Shown here: piece after piece, positions 34,024 through 43,629 of the stretch
How positions within the stretch are numbered: position 1 is the first letter of the stretch
Layout of the letters: each line of letters begins with the position of its first letter
Source of the DNA: an uncultured Acetatifactor sp.
Lineage (GTDB): Bacteria; Bacillota; Clostridia; Lachnospirales; Lachnospiraceae
Assembly: GCA_947625255.1 (NCBI GenBank)
Contig: CANQNT010000012.1
Span: 1 to 64,000, forward strand
DNA: 64,000 nt
Reading direction: 5' to 3'
The notes under the pieces: model-generated
Seen by the model: only the letters and a program-made list of their open reading frames with translations
The model's database searches: none
What the model was told of the DNA's origin: nothing
Made by a program: the position numbers and the translations under genes

Positions 34024-35286
34024 TCAGTCAATCCGCAGCCGGCTGTAATCAACGCTGCGTTTCTCCCGGGAAATACCGCCGGACATATGATCCACCGGAC
34101 TTTTTACAAAAGCGGCCCTCTTTACGGCATCGATCCCGAACCGCTTTCGAATCCGGTCCACCATGTCATCGGCCCTTTCCAGCTTCTCATAATCCGTATC
34201 GTACAAAAAATTGATCTGGCGAAAGCTTTCCCCGTCCTGCACCCTGCCGGTATGAATGCCCAGATGTCGGATGGGACTCCCGTCCCACACTTCCTCAAAA
34301 AGCCGGCAAGCCGCGGCATGAATCTCCCAGGTGATATCGGTAGCCGTATCCAAGATGCATTGATGGGAAACTTGATGAAAATGACAATCCCGGATTCCGA
34401 CGGCCACTACCTCCGCCTTGACTTTGTTTTCCCGCAGTCTGGCCGACACGGTCTCCGCCAATGCCAGAAGCACCAGCTTTGCCGTCCCCCCATCCATCAC
34501 ATCAAACGCAATGGTGGTACTGTTGCCATAGCCCTTATTGGGCGATGGAACGGCCTCAACCACCGATAAATCCATTCCCCGGGCAAAAGCCCAGATCGCC
34601 TCCCCGTGCTTTTTCAAATGCTGCCGCAGCACCTCCGGATCCGCCTGAGCCAACTCTCCAATGGTACGGATTCCCAGGGAAGATAACTTTTTTACCGTGG
34701 CCCCGCCTACGAAAAAAAGCTCCGAGACCGGCAGGGGCCACATCTTCTCCTCAATCTCGTCCCGAAACAAGGTATGCACCCGATCCGGCTTCTCAAAATC
34801 GGAAGCCATCTTGGCCAGCAGCTTACGGTCAGAAATTCCAATATTGACTGTGAACCCCAGTTCCTCCCGGACACGATTCCGAATCTCCTCCGCACAGGCA
34901 AAGGTCCCGCCAAACAAATGGGCGGATTCCGTCACATCCACAAAGGCCTCATCAATACTATACTGCTCCACAACATCGGAATACTCCCGTAAAATCCCCA
35001 TCAGCGCTTTCGAACACTTCTCATACAACCCATAATTGGGCGGCACCAGAGTCAGCCCCGGACACTTTCGCACCGCCTCCGGAACCGCTTCTCCCGTCCG
35101 GACACCATATTTCTTCGCCGGAATCGACTTGGCCAGGATAATCCCCCGGCGCATGGCCATGTCTCCGCCCACCGCCGACGGAATCTCCCGCAAATCCACG
35201 CGTCCCCCCTTATGGTGCAGACGATAAACGGCCTCCCAGGAAAGGAAGGCCGAGTTCACATCAATATGATAAATCCGTGTATCCAA
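34024..35286 (-). CDS. dinB: Y-family DNA polymerase (DinB/Pol IV)
   Basis: This 420-residue translesion polymerase copies past damaged bases. It has the palm acidic motif HIDVNSAFLSWEA (Asp at the start), the catalytic YSIDEAFVD, a thumb helix-hairpin-helix (ELFFVGGATVKKLSSLGIRT) and the little-finger domain. The start used here is a TTG with GGGAGGG about 8 bp upstream; an ATG at 35307 is in frame but overlaps that site and has no RBS of its own. A LexA box lies just upstream (35321-35334). A beta-clamp-binding motif could not be confirmed in the tail. Confidence 0.93.
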   Translation of the reverse strand: MDTRIYHIDVNSAFLSWEAVYRLHHKGGRVDLREIPSAVGGDMAMRRGIILAKSIPAKKYGVRTGEAVPEAVRKCPGLTLVPPNYGLYEKCSKALMGILREYSDVVEQYSIDEAFVDVTESAHLFGGTFACAEEIRNRVREELGFTVNIGISDRKLLAKMASDFEKPDRVHTLFRDEIEEKMWPLPVSELFFVGGATVKKLSSLGIRTIGELAQADPEVLRQHLKKHGEAIWAFARGMDLSVVEAVPSPNKGYGNSTTIAFDVMDGGTAKLVLLALAETVSARLRENKVKAEVVAVGIRDCHFHQVSHQCILDTATDITWEIHAAACRLFEEVWDGSPIRHLGIHTGRVQDGESFRQINFLYDTDYEKLERADDMVDRIRKRFGIDAVKRAAFVKSPVDHMSGGISREKRSVDYSRLRID

Positions 35287-35320
35287 ACAGATATCCCTCC
35301 CTTGCATCTACTACTATATC

Positions 35321-35334
35321 AGAACATATGTTCG
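35321..35334 (-). promoter_or_regulatory. LexA (SOS) box upstream of dinB
   Basis: On the minus strand CGAACATATGTTCT matches the Firmicutes LexA/DinR consensus CGAACRNRYGTTYC at 13 of 14 positions and is a perfect GAAC-N4-GTTC palindrome. It lies 35 bp upstream of the TTG start. Confidence 0.88.
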
Positions 35335-35371
35335 AAATCAAGAGGGAATTACATCCATTTTAAAAATAATC

Positions 35372-37102
35372 TTACCGCGTCAGGCGCAGCTTTTTCGCCA
35401 GCCTTATGATGAGATATCCTTTCGGAATACTGCGCAGCTCGCTCTCGTTGATCCCACCAAGCACGATCAACATGACGAAATACACCACCACGGCCACCAG
35501 AATCGCCGCCAGCACGGATAATGCGTTGGAAGACGTCAGCAAATAGCCAAGCTCATACACTACCCGGGCCACACCGCCCATGGTGGCCGCCGCTCCAAAA
35601 GGCACCGCGAAAGTACGCAAAAGCTCCTGCTTATATCCGATGGCACGGCGCACGGCCCATTGATTCAGGAAACACATCAACCCCGAATAAACCACATTCG
35701 CCGCCACAAGCGCATACAGATCCAGCGGTGTCAAAAGCAACAGCCCAATCAACACGACCGTCTGTACGGCCAAAGCGATCACCGCGTTGTAAATCGGTGT
35801 TTTCACCTTTCCAATGCCCTGCAAAATCGAACTGCTCAAGGTGGACAAGGAGAAAAAAACCACGGAAATGGCCATGGCCATCAAAAGCCTTGCCGCCGTA
35901 TCCAAGGATTCCGGCCGCGGAAAAAGAAGCCGCGTCACCGGTCTTGCCAAAGAAAACAGGCCGACCGCGGAGGGAATCGCAATGATCATGGTGCTTTTCA
36001 CAGCCAACGCGATTTTGCGCTGGGTTTCCCCACGGTTCTGTTGGGCCACAAGCTGGGCCACGGAAGGAATCATGGCCGAAGCCATGGCGTTGGCAAACGC
36101 CACCGGAATATTGCTGATCGTGACTACTTTCACGGAAAAAATACCATAATTGGCGTAAACCGTGGCTTCATCCAACCGGGCCGCGGCACGATAGAGCTTC
36201 AGATAAATCGCGGAATTCAAGGAGGTACTCAGATTATAAGCCGCGGTACTTAAAATAAAAGGCGTGACCACCTGTACAATCCCCCGGGTAATGTCCCGAT
36301 AGGAATCCACATGCTCGGTACGGTCCCGCCTGATCCGTTTCTGAATCATGCCTTTATTCACGGAATAGACGCCCCACATGAACAGCAGCCCCACCAACAC
36401 GCCCGCACCGGTACCGACGGCACTTCCCATGGCGCCATACATGGCCCGGTTCATGTCATAGGCGGCCTGGATCCTGGCCTCCACCACACCCATGGCAAAG
36501 CCATAAAGGGCGGGTCTGCTGCTGATCTGTGCATCCGTTTTCATCTGCAGCTCCTCACTCCCCGCGAAAAGCCAGATCAGCGTCATAGCCATGACAATAG
36601 CGACCACCGCGTTGGCAATCTGCTCCAGAATCTGGGAAACGGAAGTCTGAACCATGCTCTTATGAGCCTGAAAATAACCCCTCAGCACTCCCAAAAGACC
36701 ATAAAGGAAAATGGTAGGAGCCAGCACACGCAGCACGGGTATGGCGTTTCCATCCACCAATAACCCCGCCCCGAAAAACAAAAATAAGCTGGCAATGCCT
36801 CCTATCACCAGCACATATCCAATGGAACAGATGAAAATCCGATGGGCGTTGCGATATTCCCGCACCGCCAGCTTCTGGGCGATCACCTTGGAAATGGCCG
36901 AGGGAATGCTATAAGAAGAAATCAGCAACACAATGGTATAAAAATTATAAGCCGATTGGTAATAGCCGCCGCCCAGATCCCCGTAAATCGCGTCCAAAGG
37001 ACTCCTGTAGAGAAGTCCTATCATTCTGCAAATGAAGCCTGCTGCGGCCAGAATCCCGGCCTGCAGCAGGAAATTGTCTTTTTTACTGCTTTTGTTCGCC
37101 AT
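35372..37102 (-). CDS. SpoVB/MurJ-like polysaccharide flippase
   Basis: The 576-residue polytopic protein belongs to the MOP superfamily (MurJ/SpoVB/Wzx). It has fourteen hydrophobic segments and begins LLQAGILAAAGFICRMIGLL. Other markers are VLRVLAPTIFLYGLLGVLRGYFQ and MASAMIPSVAQLVAQQ. These proteins flip lipid-linked cell-wall or polysaccharide precursors; SpoVB acts in spore cortex synthesis. Length and N-terminal pattern fit the SpoVB/YtgP group. It starts 4 bp after glgA ends, so the two are translationally close. Substrate not assigned. Confidence 0.88.
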   Translation of the reverse strand: MANKSSKKDNFLLQAGILAAAGFICRMIGLLYRSPLDAIYGDLGGGYYQSAYNFYTIVLLISSYSIPSAISKVIAQKLAVREYRNAHRIFICSIGYVLVIGGIASLFLFFGAGLLVDGNAIPVLRVLAPTIFLYGLLGVLRGYFQAHKSMVQTSVSQILEQIANAVVAIVMAMTLIWLFAGSEELQMKTDAQISSRPALYGFAMGVVEARIQAAYDMNRAMYGAMGSAVGTGAGVLVGLLFMWGVYSVNKGMIQKRIRRDRTEHVDSYRDITRGIVQVVTPFILSTAAYNLSTSLNSAIYLKLYRAAARLDEATVYANYGIFSVKVVTISNIPVAFANAMASAMIPSVAQLVAQQNRGETQRKIALAVKSTMIIAIPSAVGLFSLARPVTRLLFPRPESLDTAARLLMAMAISVVFFSLSTLSSSILQGIGKVKTPIYNAVIALAVQTVVLIGLLLLTPLDLYALVAANVVYSGLMCFLNQWAVRRAIGYKQELLRTFAVPFGAAATMGGVARVVYELGYLLTSSNALSVLAAILVAVVVYFVMLIVLGGINESELRSIPKGYLIIRLAKKLRLTR

Positions 37103-37106
37103 ACAC

Positions 37107-38552
37107 CTACCCAATCAACCAGTCATACATCTCCTGATATTTTGCCGCCGATACCTTCCAGGAAAAATCCGCCGCCATCGCTCTGTCGACAATCTTGTTC
37201 CATTCTCTCTTCCTCGTGTAGAAAATCTTCTCGGCGTAACGAATCGTATTCAGCATTTCATGGGCATTGTAATTGCTGAAGCTGAAGCCCGTTCCGAAAT
37301 TGGCGTACTCGTTGTAGGGCTCCACCGTGTCCCTCAGCCCGCCCGTCTCACGGACAATGGGAACCGTGCCGTAGCGCAGACTCATCAGCTGACTTAAACC
37401 ACAGGGCTCAAACAGCGAAGGCATCAGGAACGCGTCGCAGGAAGCATAAATCTTGTGGGACAAGGGATCGGAATAATAAATGTTTGCGGACACCTTGTCA
37501 CTGTATTTCCAATCGAAATGGCGGAAACAGTTCTCGTACCGTTCTTCACCCGTTCCCAACACCACAAACTGAATGTCATCCTGACACAACTCATCCATGA
37601 TATAGGCGATCAGGTCCAGACCCTTTTGATCCGTCAGACGGGAAATGAGGCCGATCATCATCTTCCTGTCATCCTGCTTCAATCCCAATTCCTCCTGCAG
37701 GGCTCTCTTGTTTTTCACCTTCTCCTTTCGGAAATTGGTGGCATTATAGGGATGAACGATGTATTTATCCGTCTCGGGATTGAACTCGTCATAATCAATG
37801 CCGTTCACGATCCCCCGCAGGTCACCGCTTCTGGCACGGAGCAGTCCGTCCAGACCCTCCCCATAGAACGCCGTTTTGATCTCTTCCGCATAGGTATTGC
37901 TGACCGTGGTCACCGCGTCCGCAAACACAATGCCGCCCTTTAACAGGTTCGCGTCCCCATAGGCCTCCAGCTTGTCGGAGGTAAAATAGCCGTCTGCCAG
38001 CCCCGTTATATTCTTGACCGTCTCAATGTTCCATCTGCCCTGAAACTTCAGATTGTGAATGGTGATCACGGATTTAATACCCCTGTAAAACTCTCCTTCC
38101 GCGAAGCGCTCTTTCAAAAACACGGGAATCAGTCCTGTCTGCCAGTCGTGGCAGTGAATAAGATCCGGACGAAAATCAATAATGGGCAAAATGGAGAGCG
38201 CCGCCTTGGAAAAGTAGGCGTACTTCTCAATCTCGAACAACGCGTTGTCGCCATAGGGCTTGAACCCTCCAAAATACCCCTCGTTATCTATAAAATAATA
38301 TTTGATGCCGTCCACTTCCGCGGTCAGAATCCCTACATACTCATTCTTCCAATTGAAATCCATATAAAAATGGGCGACATACTGAAGCTTCTCTTTCATC
38401 TCCTGCTTCATGCAGGTATATTTCGGTAAAACCACCCGTACGTCAAAATATTCCCTGTCAATGCACTTCGGCAAGGATCCTACCACGTCAGCCAGTCCGC
38501 CGGTCTTAATAAAAGGCACTCCTTCAGATGCAACGAACAGTATCTTTTTCAT
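37107..38552 (-). CDS. glgA: Glycogen synthase (ADP-glucose type)
   Basis: The 481-residue GT5 glycosyltransferase extends alpha-1,4-glucan from ADP-glucose. The N-terminal binding loop KTGGLADVVGSLPK, HCHDWQTGLIPVF, GLISRLTDQKG and the catalytic FEPCGLSQLMSLRYGT are all visible. GGAGGAG precedes the ATG. No other glg gene is in the window. It lies between the Spo0A-like gene and the SpoVB-like flippase. Confidence 0.96.
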   Translation of the reverse strand: MKKILFVASEGVPFIKTGGLADVVGSLPKCIDREYFDVRVVLPKYTCMKQEMKEKLQYVAHFYMDFNWKNEYVGILTAEVDGIKYYFIDNEGYFGGFKPYGDNALFEIEKYAYFSKAALSILPIIDFRPDLIHCHDWQTGLIPVFLKERFAEGEFYRGIKSVITIHNLKFQGRWNIETVKNITGLADGYFTSDKLEAYGDANLLKGGIVFADAVTTVSNTYAEEIKTAFYGEGLDGLLRARSGDLRGIVNGIDYDEFNPETDKYIVHPYNATNFRKEKVKNKRALQEELGLKQDDRKMMIGLISRLTDQKGLDLIAYIMDELCQDDIQFVVLGTGEERYENCFRHFDWKYSDKVSANIYYSDPLSHKIYASCDAFLMPSLFEPCGLSQLMSLRYGTVPIVRETGGLRDTVEPYNEYANFGTGFSFSNYNAHEMLNTIRYAEKIFYTRKREWNKIVDRAMAADFSWKVSAAKYQEMYDWLIG

Positions 38553-38642
38553 TTGAACTCCTCCAATGTTATATTTTAAGGCTCTTCTGCTTAGATTATA
38601 CAACATCTCAGAGGAATAGAAAAGGATTTTTTTCGGTGTTTT

Positions 38643-39173
38643 CTATTGTTTCAGCTCACGGTACTCCAGCCGGATACGGTCGGCGATCAAGGCGATAAAC
38701 TCGGAATTGGTGGGCTTGCCCTTGCCTGTATTGATGGTATATCCGAAAAGCGCGTCCAGCGTCTCCATGCGTCCCCTGCTCCAGGCCACCTCAATGGCAT
38801 GCCTGATCGCGCGTTCCACGCGGCTGGGTGTGGTCTGGAACTTCTTTGCGATGGTGGGATAGAGAATCTTCGTGATGGAGCTGATCATGGAGGGATCTTC
38901 CACGGACATCATGATTGCTTCCCGGAGATACTGATACCCCTTGATATGTGCCGGCACGCCGATCTCATGTATCATGGTTGTCACATCCTGCTCTAAATCG
39001 CGGATAGGCTTTGGCTGCTTGGGTTCTTTTTTCTCCTGTGAAGTCAATTCCTTTTTTCTGGTGGAGGGTACGGTGATCATAATCTGGAATTCTTTGTCGG
39101 CGTTCATCAAATCTCCTAAGATTTTGTACACTTTATCATTGTCCTTCGTAGAAGTAATATTCAATTGCTCCAT
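38643..39173 (-). CDS. Receiver-less Spo0A-type DNA-binding protein
   Basis: The 176-residue protein carries a nearly complete Spo0A C-terminal DNA-binding domain (about residues 57-176; [17 protein letters not shown] is the recognition-helix region, followed by [18 protein letters not shown]). It lacks the N-terminal phospho-receiver. The first 56 residues are an unrelated stretch ([18 protein letters not shown]) plus a Lys/Pro/Glu-rich linker. In Spo0A the receiver controls dimerisation, so this version may bind 0A boxes without phosphorelay control, or compete with Spo0A. GGAGGAATT precedes the ATG. A promoter is visible at 39280-39309. Confidence 0.9.
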   Translation of the reverse strand: MEQLNITSTKDNDKVYKILGDLMNADKEFQIMITVPSTRKKELTSQEKKEPKQPKPIRDLEQDVTTMIHEIGVPAHIKGYQYLREAIMMSVEDPSMISSITKILYPTIAKKFQTTPSRVERAIRHAIEVAWSRGRMETLDALFGYTINTGKGKPTNSEFIALIADRIRLEYRELKQ

Positions 39174-39279
39174 GATAATTCCTCCATTTTTGTCAAGTCG
39201 GGACATGTCAAGACGCCTCATGCGCCCGCGTCTGTAAATGCTCGCCGCGCTCGCGCTTGTTCGTCTGCTGATAAGCTAC

Positions 39280-39309
39280 ATTATAAAGTGTGTTTATCTG
39301 TTTCTTCAA
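39280..39309 (-). promoter_or_regulatory. Promoter of the Spo0A-like gene
   Basis: On the minus strand TTGAAG (39304-39309) and TATAAT (39280-39285) are separated by 18 bp. The leader to the start at 39173 is about 100 nt and contains TTGACATGTC-type repeats, but no clear hairpin. Confidence 0.6.
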
Positions 39310-39424
39310 CAAGAACTCACCGCAAAATACGGGAGATTGCGACCGGGTGTGGGGAAATGGAACGTGTCTCGTGCTTTTCCGTCATTTTTCCGCAGGATTC
39401 TTTGAAAAAAATCAGAAATTCCAA

Positions 39425-39453
39425 TTGTCCCATCGGGGATTTTCAGTTATAAT
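39425..39453 (+). promoter_or_regulatory. Promoter of the DUF4317 gene
   Basis: TTGTCC (39425-39430) and TATAAT (39448-39453) are separated by 17 bp, divergent from the Spo0A-like promoter. The 39174-39544 gap holds only these two promoters and leaders. Confidence 0.7.
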
Positions 39454-39544
39454 AGGAAAAGCATACGCGCTGGTTTCTCCTCGATACGGAAATTCGGCAT
39501 AAGATTGGATGGAGGAAGGCGCGCGGGAAAGGACGGAAAACGAC

Positions 39545-40663
39545 ATGGTAAAACAAGACATTGCGGAGCTTAAGAAGCTTCTGACACAAAATAATTGCTC
39601 TATCACCCGTATCTGCGGCTGTTATGTGGATGGGGAAAAGAATAAAAAGACGAAATTCGGTCAGGCCTTTCTGGCGCTGCCGGAGGAAGAGCTCTTCAAA
39701 TATTTCGAACTGCTGCGCAAAACATTGTCCGGCACATTGGGGAAAAATCTGCTGAATCTGGAATTTCCCTTATCCAGCGAAGAAACCGGCAAGGCCCAGG
39801 ACTTTCTGTTACGACTGCGGGACAGCAAGCTTAAGGATGAGATTCTGCTGGAGGCCTTTTACGACAAGGTAATCGAGACCTACGATTATGTGGGAAATTA
39901 TCTGATTTTGCTGGTTCATGACGTGTATGACGTGCCGGGACGGGCCACGGACGGCCTGGACATGGAAGATGCCTCCGATGAAATCTATGAATACATATTG
40001 GCCTGCATCTGCCCCGTCAATCTCTCCAAACCCGGCCTGAGCTATGATGCCGTGGAAAACAGTTTCCGCAATCGAGTTCGGGATTGGGTGGTGGACGCGC
40101 CCCAGACGGGCTTCCTCTTCCCCGCCTTCAACGACCGCAGCGCCGATATTCATAGCCTCTTGTACTACTCAAAGGATGCGGAAGATTTAAAAGAGGATTT
40201 TGTAAACGAACTGCTTTCCTGCCCGCTTCCCCTCTCCGCCGGAGGACAGAAAGAGACTTTCCAGACTCTGGTGGAAGACACCCTGGGCGAAACCTGTCAA
40301 TTGGAAATGGTGAAAAATATCCATGAAAAAATCAATGAAATGATCGAAGGACACAAAGAAGAGCCGGAACCGCTGGAATTGGGCAAAAACGAGGTGAAAA
40401 CAATCTTTGCCAGCAGCGGCGTGGCCAATGAAAAGCTGGAGGAGTTCGACCGCCGCTACGATGAGACCGCCGGGGAACGCACCTCCTTTCTGGCCAACAA
40501 TCTGATCAACACCAGGACTTTCGAAGTCAAGACTCCGGACGTGGTCGTCAGGGTCAGTCCCGACCGCACGGACCTGGTGGAAACCCAGATTGTCAACGGC
40601 AGAAGATGCCTTGTCATCGAATTAAGCGGAGAGGTGGAGGTCAACGGAATTCCGGTTCATTGA
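39545..40663 (+). CDS. DUF4317 domain protein
   Basis: The 372-residue cytoplasmic protein matches DUF4317, a family found mainly in Clostridia with no assigned function. Visible parts are the N-terminal ITRICGCYVDGEKNKK, the middle VGNYLILLVHDVYDVPGR, and YILACICPVNLSKPGL. No signal or membrane segment is present. The start is the ATG with AAGGACGG upstream; an earlier ATG (39509) has no site. Its last 7 bp overlap the end of the convergent nrdG gene. Confidence 0.85.
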   Translation: MVKQDIAELKKLLTQNNCSITRICGCYVDGEKNKKTKFGQAFLALPEEELFKYFELLRKTLSGTLGKNLLNLEFPLSSEETGKAQDFLLRLRDSKLKDEILLEAFYDKVIETYDYVGNYLILLVHDVYDVPGRATDGLDMEDASDEIYEYILACICPVNLSKPGLSYDAVENSFRNRVRDWVVDAPQTGFLFPAFNDRSADIHSLLYYSKDAEDLKEDFVNELLSCPLPLSAGGQKETFQTLVEDTLGETCQLEMVKNIHEKINEMIEGHKEEPEPLELGKNEVKTIFASSGVANEKLEEFDRRYDETAGERTSFLANNLINTRTFEVKTPDVVVRVSPDRTDLVETQIVNGRRCLVIELSGEVEVNGIPVH

Positions 40664-41196
40664 TCCGCCAGACGATATTTTTCCACCAGCACTGTCTCAC
40701 CGGCTCTCAAAGAAGCCGGCACATCGATAATCCGTTGATTTTCAGAACCTCTGAATGGTATTCGGAGGTTCTTTTTTGCTGCCACGAACTCGCCGTCTAC
40801 CAGCACGTCAATCAATTTAAGCATAGCGGACACATCCTCTTTGCCCTCTTTCACCCAGGCCAACAGATCCGTTTCGTAAGTATAACCGGTGTAGCACCAG
40901 ATATCCTTTTCCGGAAAACGCTCCCGCACCCGGGCAAGCAGTCCCAGCACCGTGGGTCGATTTTTCTCCTCCATAGGCTCCCCGCCCAAAATACTTAAGC
41001 CCCTGATATAGTCATGATTCAGGGCCTCCAGGATCTCCCGCCCCGTCTCTTCCGTATATAGCTGACCATAGGCAAAATCCCAGGCTTCCGCGTTGAAGCA
41101 CTCGGGGCAGTGATGGGTACAACCGCTTACAAAAAGAGAAACCCGTACCCCCGGACCATTGGCCACGTCATGTTTTTTGATCGTTGCATAATTCAT
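40657..41196 (-). CDS. nrdG: Anaerobic ribonucleotide reductase activase
   Basis: The 179-residue radical-SAM enzyme creates the glycyl radical on NrdD. The cluster motif CTHHCPEC (CX3CX2C) follows a GPGVRVSLFVSG leader, and the GGEPM SAM motif follows. It lies about 100 bp downstream of nrdD on the same strand, with an intrinsic terminator between (41234-41272), so it depends on read-through or a separate start. No strong RBS is visible next to the ATG. Small size is normal for NrdG. Confidence 0.95.
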   Translation of the reverse strand: MNYATIKKHDVANGPGVRVSLFVSGCTHHCPECFNAEAWDFAYGQLYTEETGREILEALNHDYIRGLSILGGEPMEEKNRPTVLGLLARVRERFPEKDIWCYTGYTYETDLLAWVKEGKEDVSAMLKLIDVLVDGEFVAAKKNLRIPFRGSENQRIIDVPASLRAGETVLVEKYRLADQ

Positions 41197-41233
41197 ATTC
41201 TTCCCCCATCAGAGTCCGCCCATGGCAGGCGAA

Positions 41234-41272
41234 CTAAAAAGCGGGCGAACCGCTTCCCGCGTCTTCGCCCGC
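41234..41272 (-). terminator. Terminator between nrdD and nrdG
   Basis: On the minus strand GCGGGCGAA (41264-41272) pairs with TTCGCCCGC (41241-41249), followed by TTTTTAG. It lies 28 bp after the nrdD stop and would reduce nrdG transcription relative to nrdD. Confidence 0.85.
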
Positions 41273-41299
41273 CAGATACGGCTCTGCAAAATAGCCGAT

Positions 41300-43429
41300 T
41301 TACAAATGCAGCACCCGGGCCTTGATTTCCTTGGTCTTGCCCGCATTCCAATAATTCTCTCCCAGATAACCGCAGGTTCTTCTGGTTACATTCATCTTGG
41401 CATGATCCTTATTGTGACACTGAGGGCATTCCCACTCCATATCGTCATTGATTATGATCTCCCCGTCGTAGCCGCAGACATGGCAGTAATCCGACTTGGT
41501 ATTGAACTCACCATATTGAATGTTTTCATAAATAAACCGGATGACCTCTTCAACGGCCTCCACATTGTTTGTCAGGTTGGGTACTTCCACGTAGGAAATG
41601 GCTCCTCCCAAAGACTTGTTCTGGAACTCGCTCTCAAAGGTAAACTTGGTGAAAGCATCGATGGGTTCCCTTACATCCACATGGTAGGAATTGGTATAAT
41701 ACCCCTTATCCGTTACATTCTCAATATCACCAAATTTTTCTCTGTCAATTCTGGCGAACCGGTAGCACAACGACTCCGCAGGCGTTCCATAAAGACTGAA
41801 GCCCAGCCTGGTCTTGGCTTTCCACTCCGCCACGGCCGCATTCAGGCGGTCCATGACACGTAAGGCAAATTCCTTGCCTTCCGGCTGGGTATGGCTGCAG
41901 CCTTTCATCAAATAAGTGGTCTCATACAAACCAATGTAGCCAAGAGACAAGGTGGAATAACCATTTTCCAGATATTTGTCGATTTTCTCTCCTTTTTGCA
42001 GACGGGCAATGGCTCCATACTGCCAGTGAATCGGGCTTACATCCGACACCACGCCCAGCAGGGACTTATGACGGCACATCAATGCTTCATAGCAAAGCTT
42101 CAGCCGCTCGTCCATCAGTCTCCAGAACTTCTCCTCGTCCCCCTTGGCCAGGATGCCGATCTGGGGCAGATTCAAGCTCACAACGCCCTGATTGAAACGT
42201 CCCTCCCATTTATAGTGACCGTCCTCATCTTTCCAGGGAGAAAGGAAAGAACGGCAGCCCATGCAGGAAAACACCTCTCCCGCATAATTTTCCCGCATTT
42301 TCTTGGCGGAAATATAATCCGGATACATTCTCTTGGCGGAGCACCGGGCGGCCAGCCTGGTCACATAATCGTATTTACCGCCCTTAAGGCAATTATTTTC
42401 ATCCAGCACGTACACCAGCTTCGGAAAAGCGGGTGTCACATAAACCCCTTTCTCATTCTTGGTACCCTGCAGACGCTGGCGCAGGATCTCCTCAATAATC
42501 ATAACGGTCTCATCCACATACTCGTCCTGATCATCAATGTGCAGGAACAAGGTCACGAAAGGCGACTGACCATTGGTAGTCATCAAGGTATTGATCTGAT
42601 ACTGAATCGTCTGAACTCCGCTGCGCAGCTCGTCCCGCAAGCGAATATCCACAATTCTCCGCATGGTCTCCTCATCCAGCTGATTTCCGAACTCTTCCAC
42701 CAGCTGCTTCTTAAACTTCTCACGGCTTCTGCGCAAATATTTTCCCAAATGCTTGATATTGACGGACTGCCCGCCATACTGATTGCTGGCCACGGCGGCA
42801 ATGATCTGGGTAGTGACGGTGCAAGCCACCTGAAAGCTCTTCGGGGACTCGATCATCTTGCCATTGATGGAGGTGCCATTATCCAACATATCCTTGATAT
42901 TGATCAGGCAGCAATTAAAAATAGGTTGGATAAAATAATCCGCGTCATGAAAATGGATCACGCCATTGTCATGGGCCATGGAAATATGCTCCGGCAAAAG
43001 CAGCCTTCTGGTTACGTCACGGGAAACCTCCCCGGCAATATAATCCCTCTGGGTGGAGGCCAGTCTGGTATTCTTGTTGGAATTCTCCTCCGCCAGCTCT
43101 TTGTTTTCATTCCGGATCAACTTCAAAATGGACTCGTCCGTCGTATTGGACTTGCGCAGCAGACTCCTCTGATAACGATATACAATGTACTTTTTAGCCA
43201 GCGTGTACTTATTATGCTTCACCAGGTCCGCCTCGATCATGTCCTGGATCCACTCCACGGTAAGGTTATTATTCCCCTGCTTTTCTACATCCTCCAAAAT
43301 CTCGTCAATAATATCCTCCGTGGCACGCTCCCGCTCCTCTACTTCATTATTCGCCTTACGAATAGCCATGATAATTTTGTCCGCCTCATAAGGCACGATA
43401 CGTCCATCTCTCTTTTGAATCTTCATCAT
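41300..43429 (-). CDS. nrdD: Anaerobic ribonucleoside-triphosphate reductase
   Basis: The 709-residue class III reductase makes dNTPs anaerobically. It has an N-terminal ATP-cone (KRDGRIVPYEADKIIMAIRK), the NrdD barrel, a C-terminal zinc site (CHVCG and CPQC) and the glycyl-radical motif RRTCGYLGENYWNAG. Its activase nrdG follows. The start is the first of two adjacent ATGs; no strong Shine-Dalgarno sequence is visible. A promoter and two candidate NrdR boxes lie upstream (43579-43658), consistent with dATP/ATP-responsive control. Confidence 0.97.
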   Translation of the reverse strand: MMKIQKRDGRIVPYEADKIIMAIRKANNEVEERERATEDIIDEILEDVEKQGNNNLTVEWIQDMIEADLVKHNKYTLAKKYIVYRYQRSLLRKSNTTDESILKLIRNENKELAEENSNKNTRLASTQRDYIAGEVSRDVTRRLLLPEHISMAHDNGVIHFHDADYFIQPIFNCCLINIKDMLDNGTSINGKMIESPKSFQVACTVTTQIIAAVASNQYGGQSVNIKHLGKYLRRSREKFKKQLVEEFGNQLDEETMRRIVDIRLRDELRSGVQTIQYQINTLMTTNGQSPFVTLFLHIDDQDEYVDETVMIIEEILRQRLQGTKNEKGVYVTPAFPKLVYVLDENNCLKGGKYDYVTRLAARCSAKRMYPDYISAKKMRENYAGEVFSCMGCRSFLSPWKDEDGHYKWEGRFNQGVVSLNLPQIGILAKGDEEKFWRLMDERLKLCYEALMCRHKSLLGVVSDVSPIHWQYGAIARLQKGEKIDKYLENGYSTLSLGYIGLYETTYLMKGCSHTQPEGKEFALRVMDRLNAAVAEWKAKTRLGFSLYGTPAESLCYRFARIDREKFGDIENVTDKGYYTNSYHVDVREPIDAFTKFTFESEFQNKSLGGAISYVEVPNLTNNVEAVEEVIRFIYENIQYGEFNTKSDYCHVCGYDGEIIINDDMEWECPQCHNKDHAKMNVTRRTCGYLGENYWNAGKTKEIKARVLHL

Positions 43430-43578
43430 TGCACATCGGTCCCTTCATAAATTACTGATTATAGTTTGCTTTAACGTTTATGTTCTCGGACTCTTTTCCA
43501 ACATAATACGACCGCACCCAGTTTGTCTTCCAGATACGGCCGCGATTCAGCTTATCGGATAGGATAGTCCTCCCCATA

Positions 43579-43624
43579 ATACTATATTTAGTGTTGTAAG
43601 TTCCGTCTCGCATCTATATCTTGT
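43579..43624 (-). promoter_or_regulatory. Candidate tandem NrdR boxes
   Basis: On the minus strand a better box ACACTAAATATAGTAT (43579-43594) and a weaker box ACAAGATATAGATG (43611-43624) are spaced about 30 bp, near the three-turn spacing usual for NrdR. They lie at and downstream of the predicted transcription start of nrdD. Confidence 0.55.
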
Positions 43625-43629
43625 AATTT

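Noticed and set aside
41891..43450. A 519-codon plus-strand frame opposite nrdD
   Set aside because: Shadow of nrdD, whose motifs are complete. The antisense frame has no recognisable domain.
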